Shown here in pieces: positions 9,901 to 17,131 of a stretch of DNA of 22,476 nucleotides (position 1 is its first letter; every line of letters begins with the position of its first letter). The notes under the pieces are model-generated. The model was not told where the DNA came from. It did not search any database and saw only the letters and a program-made list of their open reading frames with translations. Made by a program: the position numbers and the translations under genes. This stretch comes from a virus. The stretch spans positions 1 to 22,476 of the IMG/VR virus record IMGVR_UViG_3300047562_003017. One strand, given 5' to 3'.

Positions 9901-12395
9901 CCTTGTTCATTAGCTTCCTTAGGTGAAAGAACAGGAGCGCCTGGAACAAAGATTTCAGAAACAACCAATTGGTCGTCTCCAAGTAGAGGTGGTTTTGGAC
10001 TTCTTTCCTCTTTACCTTGGATGTAATTGAATGTACCATATGAGTCGATAGTGATTACGTCATAACGTGGCAAGTAATATTCAATATCACCCGTTGCAAA
10101 TTGTTGAACCGCAGGAAGTGTGTACGTACCTGTAAAGGTTGGAGGTTGACTATCAATGGTGTTTTGGATCGCCACAGTCATAGTAGGAGCAGTCGCAGGA
10201 TTAGTTGCGGAATAACTCATTGTCGCTACTTTGTCAGCCTGTGGTCTAAAATCTAGACAATCTCTCAAGTTAAATTTGTTTCCAGATTCTGAAACATAAA
10301 CTGGAATATCTTGTGGGTCAACTCCAGTGTAGGAATTGATTGTGTAAAAACTTTCACTTCCTACAGGAACACTCGTTTCAAAAACTTTAATTTGGATTGT
10401 CAACTGTTCATTGCCTGGGCGAGGTCTGCCTTGAATGTACTCAATTGACGAAAGACCATAATACTGATCTTTCTGATTTGGATTTAGACGGAAACTGTTT
10501 AGGTAACTCTTACCTGTACTATCAACAATAGAAACAATCTGGTAAACATCTGGGAAACCCAAAGAGAACCTAGTTCTTGTTGTCACGTGATCAAGTTTCA
10601 AGTAAGTTGTTCTAGGAGTTTTTTGACGAACCGTTGCATCGATTGCACGATAGTCATAGTAACAGATCACCGTGACACCGTCAGAGACCGCGCCAGGCTG
10701 CAAGCTTACTGTCAAACGACTATTCCCCAGAGAAGTCGCAGTACCCGTTACTGTAACACGTGTGCCAGTCGAAGTGATAACCAGAATGTTGTGTTGTGTC
10801 AATGCGAAGTCCGTGCCAGGACTTGCAGAAATTTCAAACTGGTTACTATTTACTGTAAAACTTCCTTGTCCTCTAATAGGTACGTTTAGATCGTCTTCTT
10901 TAATTTCGTAGAGGTAATTCATACCTGTGTCGAAAATAAGGGACCTCTTGTCGGTACCCTTAAGAGTGTTTCCAATAGTGATTTCGCCAGTTGTTGCACC
11001 ATCAATTTTTGCGACATCTGAGAAGTCTTTACCTGCATTTAATTCAACGCCCCAAATGTAGGCGCGTGTAGATGTTAAGTTTGAGACAAAACACTCACCA
11101 ATTTTTGCATTCGATGCGTCTAGAAGGTCTTGTGTAGAAGAAAGGTCGATATCGATGTGACCACTGAAAGCAGTTACATCAACATAGTTACCGTATTCAA
11201 AACTGATTGGTTGCGAAGTCTCGATTTCAGTAGTTGTTGGTGCTGCAATCTCGAAAGCTTGTGTGCCAATACTTTCTGCACGATAACCTTTTACATATGC
11301 TACACCCTCACCTATTAACGCTTCCAATACAGCAGTGTTTGCAGAATTTCTTTCTACAGTTACAGGGAAATCTCTAATGAAATAGTTACCAGACTCTTCG
11401 TATGTGCGTCTTGCCGTAACATCTCCCAAAACATTGTACTGTGATACATCTCGTATTTGTACAGCATTTCCGTTTTGATAACGAATTAGTGTGAAGAATG
11501 ACGAATCAGCTTTAGCTTCATCTGGTGTTAATTTTGTGAGAATAGGAACCATCTGTAGACGATCTGCGCCAGGCGCATTCTCGTTTTTAGACCCATTGGC
11601 ATTATCATACAAAGAACTGTCTTGTAGATAATTAACCAAGTTTTCCTGAATTCTAAAACCTACGTTTTGATCTGTAGGTACGTTGCTGTATTTTTCTACA
11701 ACAAGGATTTGTTCTTCAACAAAAAGGAAATGTCCTTTTTGGAAAACGATACCAGGCGAAACAATTATACCAAAAGAGTCCCCTACTGGGACTAGAGAAT
11801 TTGGCGCTACGTTAATCGAATCCACACCCTGTTCAACAGGAGTTAGTGGTTCTGTGGTTCCAGCTTTGTATTGGTATTTGTCAATACGAATAGTTTCACC
11901 CGCATCGAACTGTTTCTTAGAACCAGTCGTGTTCAAATAACGTATGAAAAATGTGTTTAGGTTTGGCGGTCTAGTTACGAAACCATTAGACGCAGAAATT
12001 ACTTGGGCACTAACTTGAGACTGAGTACCATACAAGACATAGACAATGTCTACTTCAGTTTCTACACCACCTGTTGTATCAGTTGTCGTAGTTCTTCTAC
12101 TGATGAAAGCCTCAGGACTAAAGTAAGTCGTGCCGTCTGCTTGCGCTTCACGATTGACCACTTTTACATATTTTAGGTCATCTAAACTCGTAAAAGTACA
12201 CCCTTTAATGATGCTACCTTCTTTGAAGATATTATCCCCAAACTGTTCTACCTGATTTTGTAGAATGGTTTGTAATTGCGTGAGTTCTCGAGCCTGGACT
12301 GCAAACCCTGGCTTGAATAATACCCGATAGAATTGATTTTCTTGATCAAAATCATCGAAGTATGGTGCAACATTTAAGTCTGTGTTAATAGGCAT
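6939..12395 (-). CDS. Giant virion structural protein, DUF4815-type N terminus
   Basis: This 1818-residue protein is the largest complete gene here. The N terminus (PYFDDFDQENQFYRVLFKPG followed by QARELTQLQTILQ) and a KGYRAE segment match what I recall of the DUF4815 family of structural proteins in T4-like marine phages. A mostly beta middle is followed near residue 1225 by a proline run (FRPPPPPRDDNDNDRGR), directly before DPLAQTFFL at about 1243. The part after it (SKLDLYFKRK, NGYPASTIIPFGKVHL, LELEKEYCFVV) resembles a widespread phage tail/baseplate beta domain. An AAGGA ribosome site lies in the 12-nt gap after the gp8-like gene, so the two are probably cotranscribed. A peripheral baseplate or fibre-base role is inferred from neighbours; no enzymatic motif was seen. 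Confidence 0.85.
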   Translation of the reverse strand: MPINTDLNVAPYFDDFDQENQFYRVLFKPGFAVQARELTQLQTILQNQVEQFGDNIFKEGSIIKGCTFTSLDDLKYVKVVNREAQADGTTYFSPEAFISRRTTTTDTTGGVETEVDIVYVLYGTQSQVSAQVISASNGFVTRPPNLNTFFIRYLNTTGSKKQFDAGETIRIDKYQYKAGTTEPLTPVEQGVDSINVAPNSLVPVGDSFGIIVSPGIVFQKGHFLFVEEQILVVEKYSNVPTDQNVGFRIQENLVNYLQDSSLYDNANGSKNENAPGADRLQMVPILTKLTPDEAKADSSFFTLIRYQNGNAVQIRDVSQYNVLGDVTARRTYEESGNYFIRDFPVTVERNSANTAVLEALIGEGVAYVKGYRAESIGTQAFEIAAPTTTEIETSQPISFEYGNYVDVTAFSGHIDIDLSSTQDLLDASNAKIGECFVSNLTSTRAYIWGVELNAGKDFSDVAKIDGATTGEITIGNTLKGTDKRSLIFDTGMNYLYEIKEDDLNVPIRGQGSFTVNSNQFEISASPGTDFALTQHNILVITSTGTRVTVTGTATSLGNSRLTVSLQPGAVSDGVTVICYYDYRAIDATVRQKTPRTTYLKLDHVTTRTRFSLGFPDVYQIVSIVDSTGKSYLNSFRLNPNQKDQYYGLSSIEYIQGRPRPGNEQLTIQIKVFETSVPVGSESFYTINSYTGVDPQDIPVYVSESGNKFNLRDCLDFRPQADKVATMSYSATNPATAPTMTVAIQNTIDSQPPTFTGTYTLPAVQQFATGDIEYYLPRYDVITIDSYGTFNYIQGKEERSPKPPLLGDDQLVVSEIFVPGAPVLSPKEANEQGKREYAVRAKPKGTRRYTMKDIRSIEEKIDRLVYYTSLNQLEQETNNLTVLDENGLTRFKNGFIVDPFNNLSLANVRDPKYNAAVHFNKKVMTPSVRTFDLDLKYLTSTNSTVFPAPSLTEVPVVGTLSRNAHAEVISQPYATSFRNCVSNFYNYAGQASISPEFDATYDTTTNPVEIDFTQPFVDFAESIQRFIPLTDARLSTNEFSAAVQEQIRRARANGGTVTFTDTIGSLQVTSGAEANRVGDFVSNIQFQPYMSPRDIKIYVSGLRPNTRHYFFFDRISVNNNVCPGTLSNSVTSVERNGAFGAAVLSDENGILRAVFRLPPNTFFVGDRVLEIADTDNYDTIGSAATSKSKITYRAYNFSVEKSSLSTRMPETSITTSSRSDRSVTFRPPPPPRDDNDNDRGRNPDPLAQTFFLKRGMGQGSNSVMISKLDLYFKRKSSSTLVGGGGVNGVTVMLREVINGYPASTIIPFGKVHLLASQVNISDDASVATTIEFPAPVQLELEKEYCFVVMPDANDPDYLIFTSKVGGNDLTPGATQGRPITQDWGDGVLFTSTNNRAWQSYQDEDVKFTLYRHVFNANQGELVLTNKDHEFFTVTDITGQFNRGEVVYQDAGTAQVVGIASANTTINRTSGANFDTVYSVGDFIKVNETANTDNLDIFRVTAVTADTITTNKPATQTYSNATGTPVVAGELSYYDIIEPEIMYLDNSSVRSGKVFSVGSTITGSDSRATADIVSIDNINLSYVQPFIQRVNNSKTRTDLSGTFISPANLGSTYNMPMKFNDNNNFNKGGVILYSKTNNLSGSLKFEIKVNMENGGNLVSSPFIDIETSKLLAYKYDITNTPGETANFISKIVELAEDFDAEDFNLILSAYRPIGTDIKTYIRAQNTFDVQSFDELDWIELEKFEGVETYSSSLNLDDYREFRYRISSANKDGSGVFRYTTRGGAGATYKTFRRFAVRIELLSPNVYNVPIVKDYRGIALT

Positions 12396-12407
12396 CTACT
12401 TTTTTCC

Positions 12408-14096
12408 TTAAAATTCCATTACGAATTTGAACTCTTCTCTTGAGTTTATGGTTCTAGGTAACGCAAAAAAATCTTCCAAGAAGTATATTCTTCCTGATCT
12501 TTGTGTATAAGTCGGAACTACCACATTATTTGCTACTGGGGTATTTATTCTTATAATTTGTCCCGTTTCGTTACGTAGAGATAAATTCAAATTCAAAGAA
12601 TTTGACGTATTTGGTTGGTTAACATACGGACCCATATACTCAGCGAGGAATATGGTGTTGCTTGTATAATCAATATCGTGAACTGTTGCCTCAAAAACCA
12701 CTTGGTTATTACTGTCTACTTGTTGTACAATAGAATTTATAGTTGCATACGAATAATCGTTAGTTGTTATTGCAATACGATTATCAAAAACCGCTGGTGT
12801 GTTGTTTGCGGCAATTAAATCGTTGTTTGCGTCTCTGAATTCTGGATTTCTAACCAATGCAACAGAGGAATATGTGTTGTTTGCACCAATCAAAAGATTG
12901 TCTTCACCAGTTATATATGCATAAACTCCAAAGTGATGGCAATGGAACTCATCTATCAGGTTTTGATTGTGACCATCTGGTGGCGACAAGATAGCGCGAA
13001 GAATTGCACGTTCATCTGTTCTGGTTGGGTCTGTAGGGTTGAAATCATAAAGAGGGTCCACAACTCTTGCAACAATATTGTTGTATCCAGAACCACGATT
13101 TAGGAGTGTGACACTTCTAATTCTTCCTGTGCTGTCGATAACAGGAACGCCGGCTGCGCCTGATCCATCACCATCAATTTTTATTTTTGGTAAAATGGTA
13201 AATCTTGTGGCGCCGCCTGGGAATATGTATTGTGTGTTACCAGAACCGTCTACGATTGTGTCAAAAATTCTGTATCTGCCAGTTAGGCCTACGTCCGTAC
13301 CAACTCTTATTTCTATACGACCGTTTGCAGTGTTGTAACTATAATAAGTTATGTCAAATAGTTCTGAAACGCCCGTATTCTGATTTACTGCATAAAGAGT
13401 TTGACCATAGTAATAGAAAAATATCTGACTAATTGAAGCATTATCTGGGAGACAAATTATTGAACCAGTGTTGAATGGGTTTTCAAAGAAAGAACCTGTG
13501 GTTTCCCTATACCCGAAGTTATCGTCTGCATTTGTAACAAAAATGTCGGAAACGTTTCCACCACCTGTATTAGCTACAGGGTTCACGTCAAAGGAACCCC
13601 TCAGAGGAATGTAACCCAAAGAATTGTACGCATCAAACTCGATTTCAGTTAGATTGTACATATACTTCCACAAATATCCATCTGCAGTTTGATAAATTTG
13701 ATTGTCGGTGTTTGCATTCCACGCTGGAGGCGAGGTAACCTTTGCCCCATCATTGTTGAACAAACATTTGAAGATTCTATAATCACCAGTATCATTGACA
13801 GTAGGACCTACTACAGCATAGAAGTTTTGATCTTCTAGATTTACTGTATCGTCGTATTGAGTGTATACTCCATCTCTTTGCCAAGGGTAATACTTGATCA
13901 TGAAATGAACATCGTCATTATAGACTTTTTTGCCAAACAAAACTTTCTCTAAGAACTCATTCTTAGAGAATTGAGAGTTTTCGGAATCTAATCTATTAAT
14001 TCCAGACACCATCATATAATAGTTGTTGGACAATATGTCTTCAACAAACAATCTAGTGGCATCTGATTTAAAGTCTGTAGTTAGAATTTCGGGCAT
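12408..14096 (-). CDS. 8: Baseplate wedge protein, gp8-like
   Basis: This 562-residue protein begins MPEILTTDFKSDATRLFVEDI and carries FEDILSNNYYMM-like and TADGYLWKYMYNLTEIE segments that I associate with the gp8 baseplate wedge proteins of T4-like marine phages. T4 gp8 is 334 residues; the marine homologues are longer as I recall, so the size is not a problem. In T4, gp8 dimers clamp gp7 and gp10 in the wedge. The gene starts its own transcription segment: a 44-nt gap with an AATAAATA octamer 34 nt before the ATG and an AGAGAGAAA ribosome site. The following giant structural gene is 12 nt away. The gp8 name rests on position plus short motifs and could be wrong in detail; a baseplate structural role is more secure. 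Confidence 0.62.
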   Translation of the reverse strand: MPEILTTDFKSDATRLFVEDILSNNYYMMVSGINRLDSENSQFSKNEFLEKVLFGKKVYNDDVHFMIKYYPWQRDGVYTQYDDTVNLEDQNFYAVVGPTVNDTGDYRIFKCLFNNDGAKVTSPPAWNANTDNQIYQTADGYLWKYMYNLTEIEFDAYNSLGYIPLRGSFDVNPVANTGGGNVSDIFVTNADDNFGYRETTGSFFENPFNTGSIICLPDNASISQIFFYYYGQTLYAVNQNTGVSELFDITYYSYNTANGRIEIRVGTDVGLTGRYRIFDTIVDGSGNTQYIFPGGATRFTILPKIKIDGDGSGAAGVPVIDSTGRIRSVTLLNRGSGYNNIVARVVDPLYDFNPTDPTRTDERAILRAILSPPDGHNQNLIDEFHCHHFGVYAYITGEDNLLIGANNTYSSVALVRNPEFRDANNDLIAANNTPAVFDNRIAITTNDYSYATINSIVQQVDSNNQVVFEATVHDIDYTSNTIFLAEYMGPYVNQPNTSNSLNLNLSLRNETGQIIRINTPVANNVVVPTYTQRSGRIYFLEDFFALPRTINSREEFKFVMEF

Positions 14097-14129
14097 AATT
14101 TCTCTCTATTCATTTTTTCATGTTTAAGA

Positions 14130-14137
14130 TATTTATT
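14130..14137 (-). promoter_or_regulatory. Candidate late promoter before gp8-like gene
   Basis: The minus strand reads AATAAATA (one mismatch to TATAAATA) in the gap between the protease and gp8-like genes, 34 nt from the gp8-like ATG. Spacing is similar to the other two candidate sites. Confidence 0.45.
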
Positions 14138-14140
14138 TGT

Positions 14141-16018
14141 CTATCCCACACGTATTTTTCTACGTGGGTATTGTTGTTTTGTAGAAGAATAGTCGTTATA
14201 GTGAAAATTGTTTTTTACTGTAGAATTATATCTGGTTCTTGTGTTATTCGTTATGTAGTACGGAATAAACACACGTTTTGTGGTTGAACCATAAAGATCA
14301 CTCAAATCTGATCCACCATTTTGAAAATCATTTTCATCAATTCTATTCAAGGCAGAAGAACTGTACAATCTAGCTGAAGTGAAGTTTCCTGCTGTAGGTA
14401 CATTCGTCCAGTCAAAATAATTTTCACTTACTAAACATTCTTTAGCCGATTTCTGCATAAGATCAAGTAATTGTTGTTGAGTCGGATAATCACCACGTGT
14501 TTCGTAAAACCAATCTACAAACAAGGCTGCTGCGCCTGCAGTCCATGGTGCAGCACAACTGGTACCACTAAAATATCCCCATTCACCATCAGGCAAAATA
14601 AAAGTGGGGTAAGAGGTCCACGTGAACGCACCAAACCCCCATATGTCTATGTACTGTCCACGGTTGCTATAGTCGTCGCCAAGAGGGTTTCTGGTACTGT
14701 GTTGACATGCGCCAACAACGATTACATTTGAAGACGCACTTGTTCTACTTCTTGACGGATATTGCGTATATGGACCAGCTGATCCTGTTACAGGACTAAA
14801 CGTGTAACGACCATTTCCATCAACATTAAGATCGATATAATTTATTGTACTGTCAGTTACAATCGTTGTGTCCCATCTTGGATGATTGCGTTTGACGCCG
14901 ACGCCTCCGTTATTGCCTGCACTTTTAAAATGGTATATACTACCATCTGCGACATAACTCGCCAATGTCACATCAAACGTAGTGTCGAAGAAGTTATTGG
15001 GAATTGGTATGTACCATTTATCTGTGGAATCAAAAGGATCATTCAAAACCCTTGGAGCAATGCCTGCGTTAACGAATGCACTTAAGTTACTACCCCAACC
15101 GCCGCCAGGCCTGTTAGTTATTGTTTGGTTTCCTTGATCATCATACGATGTTATTTGTGCAATCTCGTCAACCCTAATTGCAATTTCGTGGTCAACTCCA
15201 CCATAACCCCACGAGCCAGTGGTTATAGTTGCATTTCGTCTTCCTGTCGCGGGATTGATAGGTTTGTTTTTGTGCCAGTTCAGAACGGCGTTGTACACAG
15301 AAGTTACACCATCACCAGAACCACCAATATAAATCACTCTAAGACTACTTACCTTGGCCCAACCGCAGATCAAACCGCCAGCTGCACTTAAAACGCCTAT
15401 CGCATGGTCTGAAAGATAATTTGTTCCGTTTGTGACTTGAAGGTTTGCAGACGCAAAAATAGAACCCCACAAGTTCCAGTCCATTTCAACAAAACGACTC
15501 GCAGCCGAATCATCCAATGCGTCTGGATGATTGACCCAAACGTCATTTGCAACTTCTGGAGTACCCGCTTCAATAGCTACAATATCAACGTATTGTCCTG
15601 CATAGTTTTGACTGATTGTTTGGTTTTCGAGATATGCGTCTTCACCACCGAAAGGTGGACCACCACCTTGGAAATATCCAATTGGGCCCGTATTAGCAGT
15701 TATTTCTTGGTCACTTGAGAGGAAAAACCCCGTGGATGCATATCTTGCACCCTCCAGTGAAACAGAATACCTTGTCAAATAATGTTTCGTCATTGACCTC
15801 GGAACAGGAGAGTCTTCAATCGGCATGTCTTCTTTTTCTACTGCAACGATGCGTTCGCATTTTTTTAGTTTTTCTGCTTCCTCTTCAGTCAGCATCATTG
15901 CAACAACACCATTCAATTGAGGAAGTTCATCCGCAATTTCCATACCGCAACAATCTTCTTCAAGAACATGACTTTGCATGTCCCCGGCGCATAGAACGAT
16001 GTTATATCTTTGTTTCAT
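14141..16018 (-). CDS. Subtilisin-like (S8) serine protease with I9-like prodomain
   Basis: This 625-residue protein has an N-terminal segment (residues 1 to ~65, with LNGVVAMMLTEEEAEKLKK and ERIVAVEKE) that looks like the I9 inhibitor/prodomain of subtilases. A subtilase domain follows: YVDIVAIEAGT (143-153) at the Asp position, SDHAIGVLSAAGG with His205, SAGNNGG with the oxyanion Asn369, and FSGTSCAAPWTAGAAAL with nucleophile Ser487. His, Asn and Ser are all in the expected order and motifs, but the residue aligned with catalytic Asp is Glu150. A ~110-residue C-terminal extension rich in Asn, Ser and Tyr follows. No signal peptide or membrane segment is seen, so it acts in the host cytoplasm or in the virion. 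It lies 3 nt after the gp10-like gene and among baseplate genes, which suggests a virion component or assembly protease; substrates are unknown. Confidence 0.85.
   Translation of the reverse strand: MKQRYNIVLCAGDMQSHVLEEDCCGMEIADELPQLNGVVAMMLTEEEAEKLKKCERIVAVEKEDMPIEDSPVPRSMTKHYLTRYSVSLEGARYASTGFFLSSDQEITANTGPIGYFQGGGPPFGGEDAYLENQTISQNYAGQYVDIVAIEAGTPEVANDVWVNHPDALDDSAASRFVEMDWNLWGSIFASANLQVTNGTNYLSDHAIGVLSAAGGLICGWAKVSSLRVIYIGGSGDGVTSVYNAVLNWHKNKPINPATGRRNATITTGSWGYGGVDHEIAIRVDEIAQITSYDDQGNQTITNRPGGGWGSNLSAFVNAGIAPRVLNDPFDSTDKWYIPIPNNFFDTTFDVTLASYVADGSIYHFKSAGNNGGVGVKRNHPRWDTTIVTDSTINYIDLNVDGNGRYTFSPVTGSAGPYTQYPSRSRTSASSNVIVVGACQHSTRNPLGDDYSNRGQYIDIWGFGAFTWTSYPTFILPDGEWGYFSGTSCAAPWTAGAAALFVDWFYETRGDYPTQQQLLDLMQKSAKECLVSENYFDWTNVPTAGNFTSARLYSSSALNRIDENDFQNGGSDLSDLYGSTTKRVFIPYYITNNTRTRYNSTVKNNFHYNDYSSTKQQYPRRKIRVG
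14145..14168 (-). other. Imperfect inverted repeat at the 3' end of the protease gene
   Basis: Arms CCCACGTA and TACGTGTGGG enclose a six-base A-rich loop on the minus strand; they pair over 8 bp with a 2-nt bulge. The repeat overlaps the last codons of the protease gene and ends just before its TAG stop. No U-run follows, so it is not a standard intrinsic terminator. It may stabilise an mRNA 3' end just upstream of the next promoter, or be chance. Confidence 0.3.
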
Positions 16019-16021
16019 ACC

Positions 16022-17065
16022 TTATTCTTCTAACTTTAGGCCAGTCAAAGTGACGGCAACTGCGCTGGTACTTCCTGACAAATTTGTTACTCTTACAGGA
16101 ATAGTATTACCTGTTTCGACAAACCCATAAACTCCTGGCGTAATTAGGAACGTGTTCGCAGCAGATGAAATAAATTCTGCGATGACACCAGTACCTTCTA
16201 TTGGGTCCGTACCTTGAAGTCTAGAATTATCAGCAGTTCGACTACTAGTGTCTGCATATATGCGAACCCAAGATGCACGATCTACTGCAATTTTGTGAAG
16301 AACGTAAGAAATGCCAAGGTTTCCAAATTCAATATCTGCAGATGCGTTATCCGCAATGCTCGTTGTAGAAACAGCTTGAGTAACACGTGTTGGTGTAAAT
16401 CCACTAACACCACCACCAGAAGTGTTTGCAGTAAAGGTTATCGTATCGGTAGTTGGGTTTGTTGTGATGGTAATACCAGACCCAGCCACAAGTGTTAACG
16501 TATCTGTTGTGGTCTCTGCTACAACATCTGTTTGTCCGCTGACTGCAATTGTACTAAAGGTGTTTGATGCAACGCCACCACCACCGCCACTGACTACTGT
16601 TTCAAAAGTGAAAGTTCCGTTACCATCAGTCATCAAGACTTGACCGTTTGAACCATCCACAATACCTAGGTCCAACAAGTTTCCTGTGTAAGCAACATTC
16701 GCAAGACTGTCAGCATATGACGTAACATCATTATTTGCGTTATCTGTTAAAAGTTTGTTCCACTTCTGGTGAGCATAATATACCGCACCAGTAGAGTGAA
16801 CATGCGCAATACACCCATGGTATGCACTTGGGTTTAATGCATAAAGTTCAGCCTCATCATTCAATAAGAATGATATTGGATTATATACACCCAAAACTTG
16901 AATTGCATTATTGGAAACCATATTGAGTAGGGTATTTGAACCAACACCACCAACTGCACGATAAACTTCATCAAAGTTATCGTTAATTTTGTCCATAGCT
17001 GTTCTTAATGGATCGCCCGTTCCATCGTTTGGTACTGAACCAATATTAACAGTTTGTTTTGCCAT
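16022..17065 (-). CDS. Baseplate/fibre protein with gp10-like N terminus
   Basis: This 347-residue protein starts MAKQTVNIGSVPNDGTGDPL followed by a KINDNFDEVY segment. This matches, from memory, the start of T4 gp10 (NIGNVVDDGTGD...KINENFDELY), a motif shared by several phage baseplate and fibre proteins as an attachment module. The rest is unlike gp10. A VHSTGAVYYAHQKWNKLL segment follows, then a Gly-rich linker (GGGGG near residue 165), beta-rich Ser/Thr/Ala repeats and a compact C-terminal beta domain ending LTGLKLEE. At 347 residues it is much shorter than T4 gp10 (about 600). It has the strongest ribosome site in the window (GAGGAAGG, 7 nt before ATG) and a perfect TATAAATA 29 nt upstream, so strong late expression is likely. 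A small fibre or baseplate appendage is inferred. Confidence 0.7.
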   Translation of the reverse strand: MAKQTVNIGSVPNDGTGDPLRTAMDKINDNFDEVYRAVGGVGSNTLLNMVSNNAIQVLGVYNPISFLLNDEAELYALNPSAYHGCIAHVHSTGAVYYAHQKWNKLLTDNANNDVTSYADSLANVAYTGNLLDLGIVDGSNGQVLMTDGNGTFTFETVVSGGGGGVASNTFSTIAVSGQTDVVAETTTDTLTLVAGSGITITTNPTTDTITFTANTSGGGVSGFTPTRVTQAVSTTSIADNASADIEFGNLGISYVLHKIAVDRASWVRIYADTSSRTADNSRLQGTDPIEGTGVIAEFISSAANTFLITPGVYGFVETGNTIPVRVTNLSGSTSAVAVTLTGLKLEE

Positions 17066-17093
17066 TCTCAGACCTTCCTCGGAGTTTTTAAAT

Positions 17094-17101
17094 TATTTAT
17101 A
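17094..17101 (-). promoter_or_regulatory. Candidate late promoter, perfect TATAAATA
   Basis: The minus strand carries TATAAATA, an exact match to the T4 late promoter octamer, in the 66-nt gap between the gp7-position gene and the gp10-like gene, 29 nt from the downstream ATG. This is the best of the three candidate late promoters and would drive the gp10-like and protease genes. Confidence 0.65.
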
Positions 17102-17131
17102 TTAACCCAATAACAATTATGTCGTTTTCTG

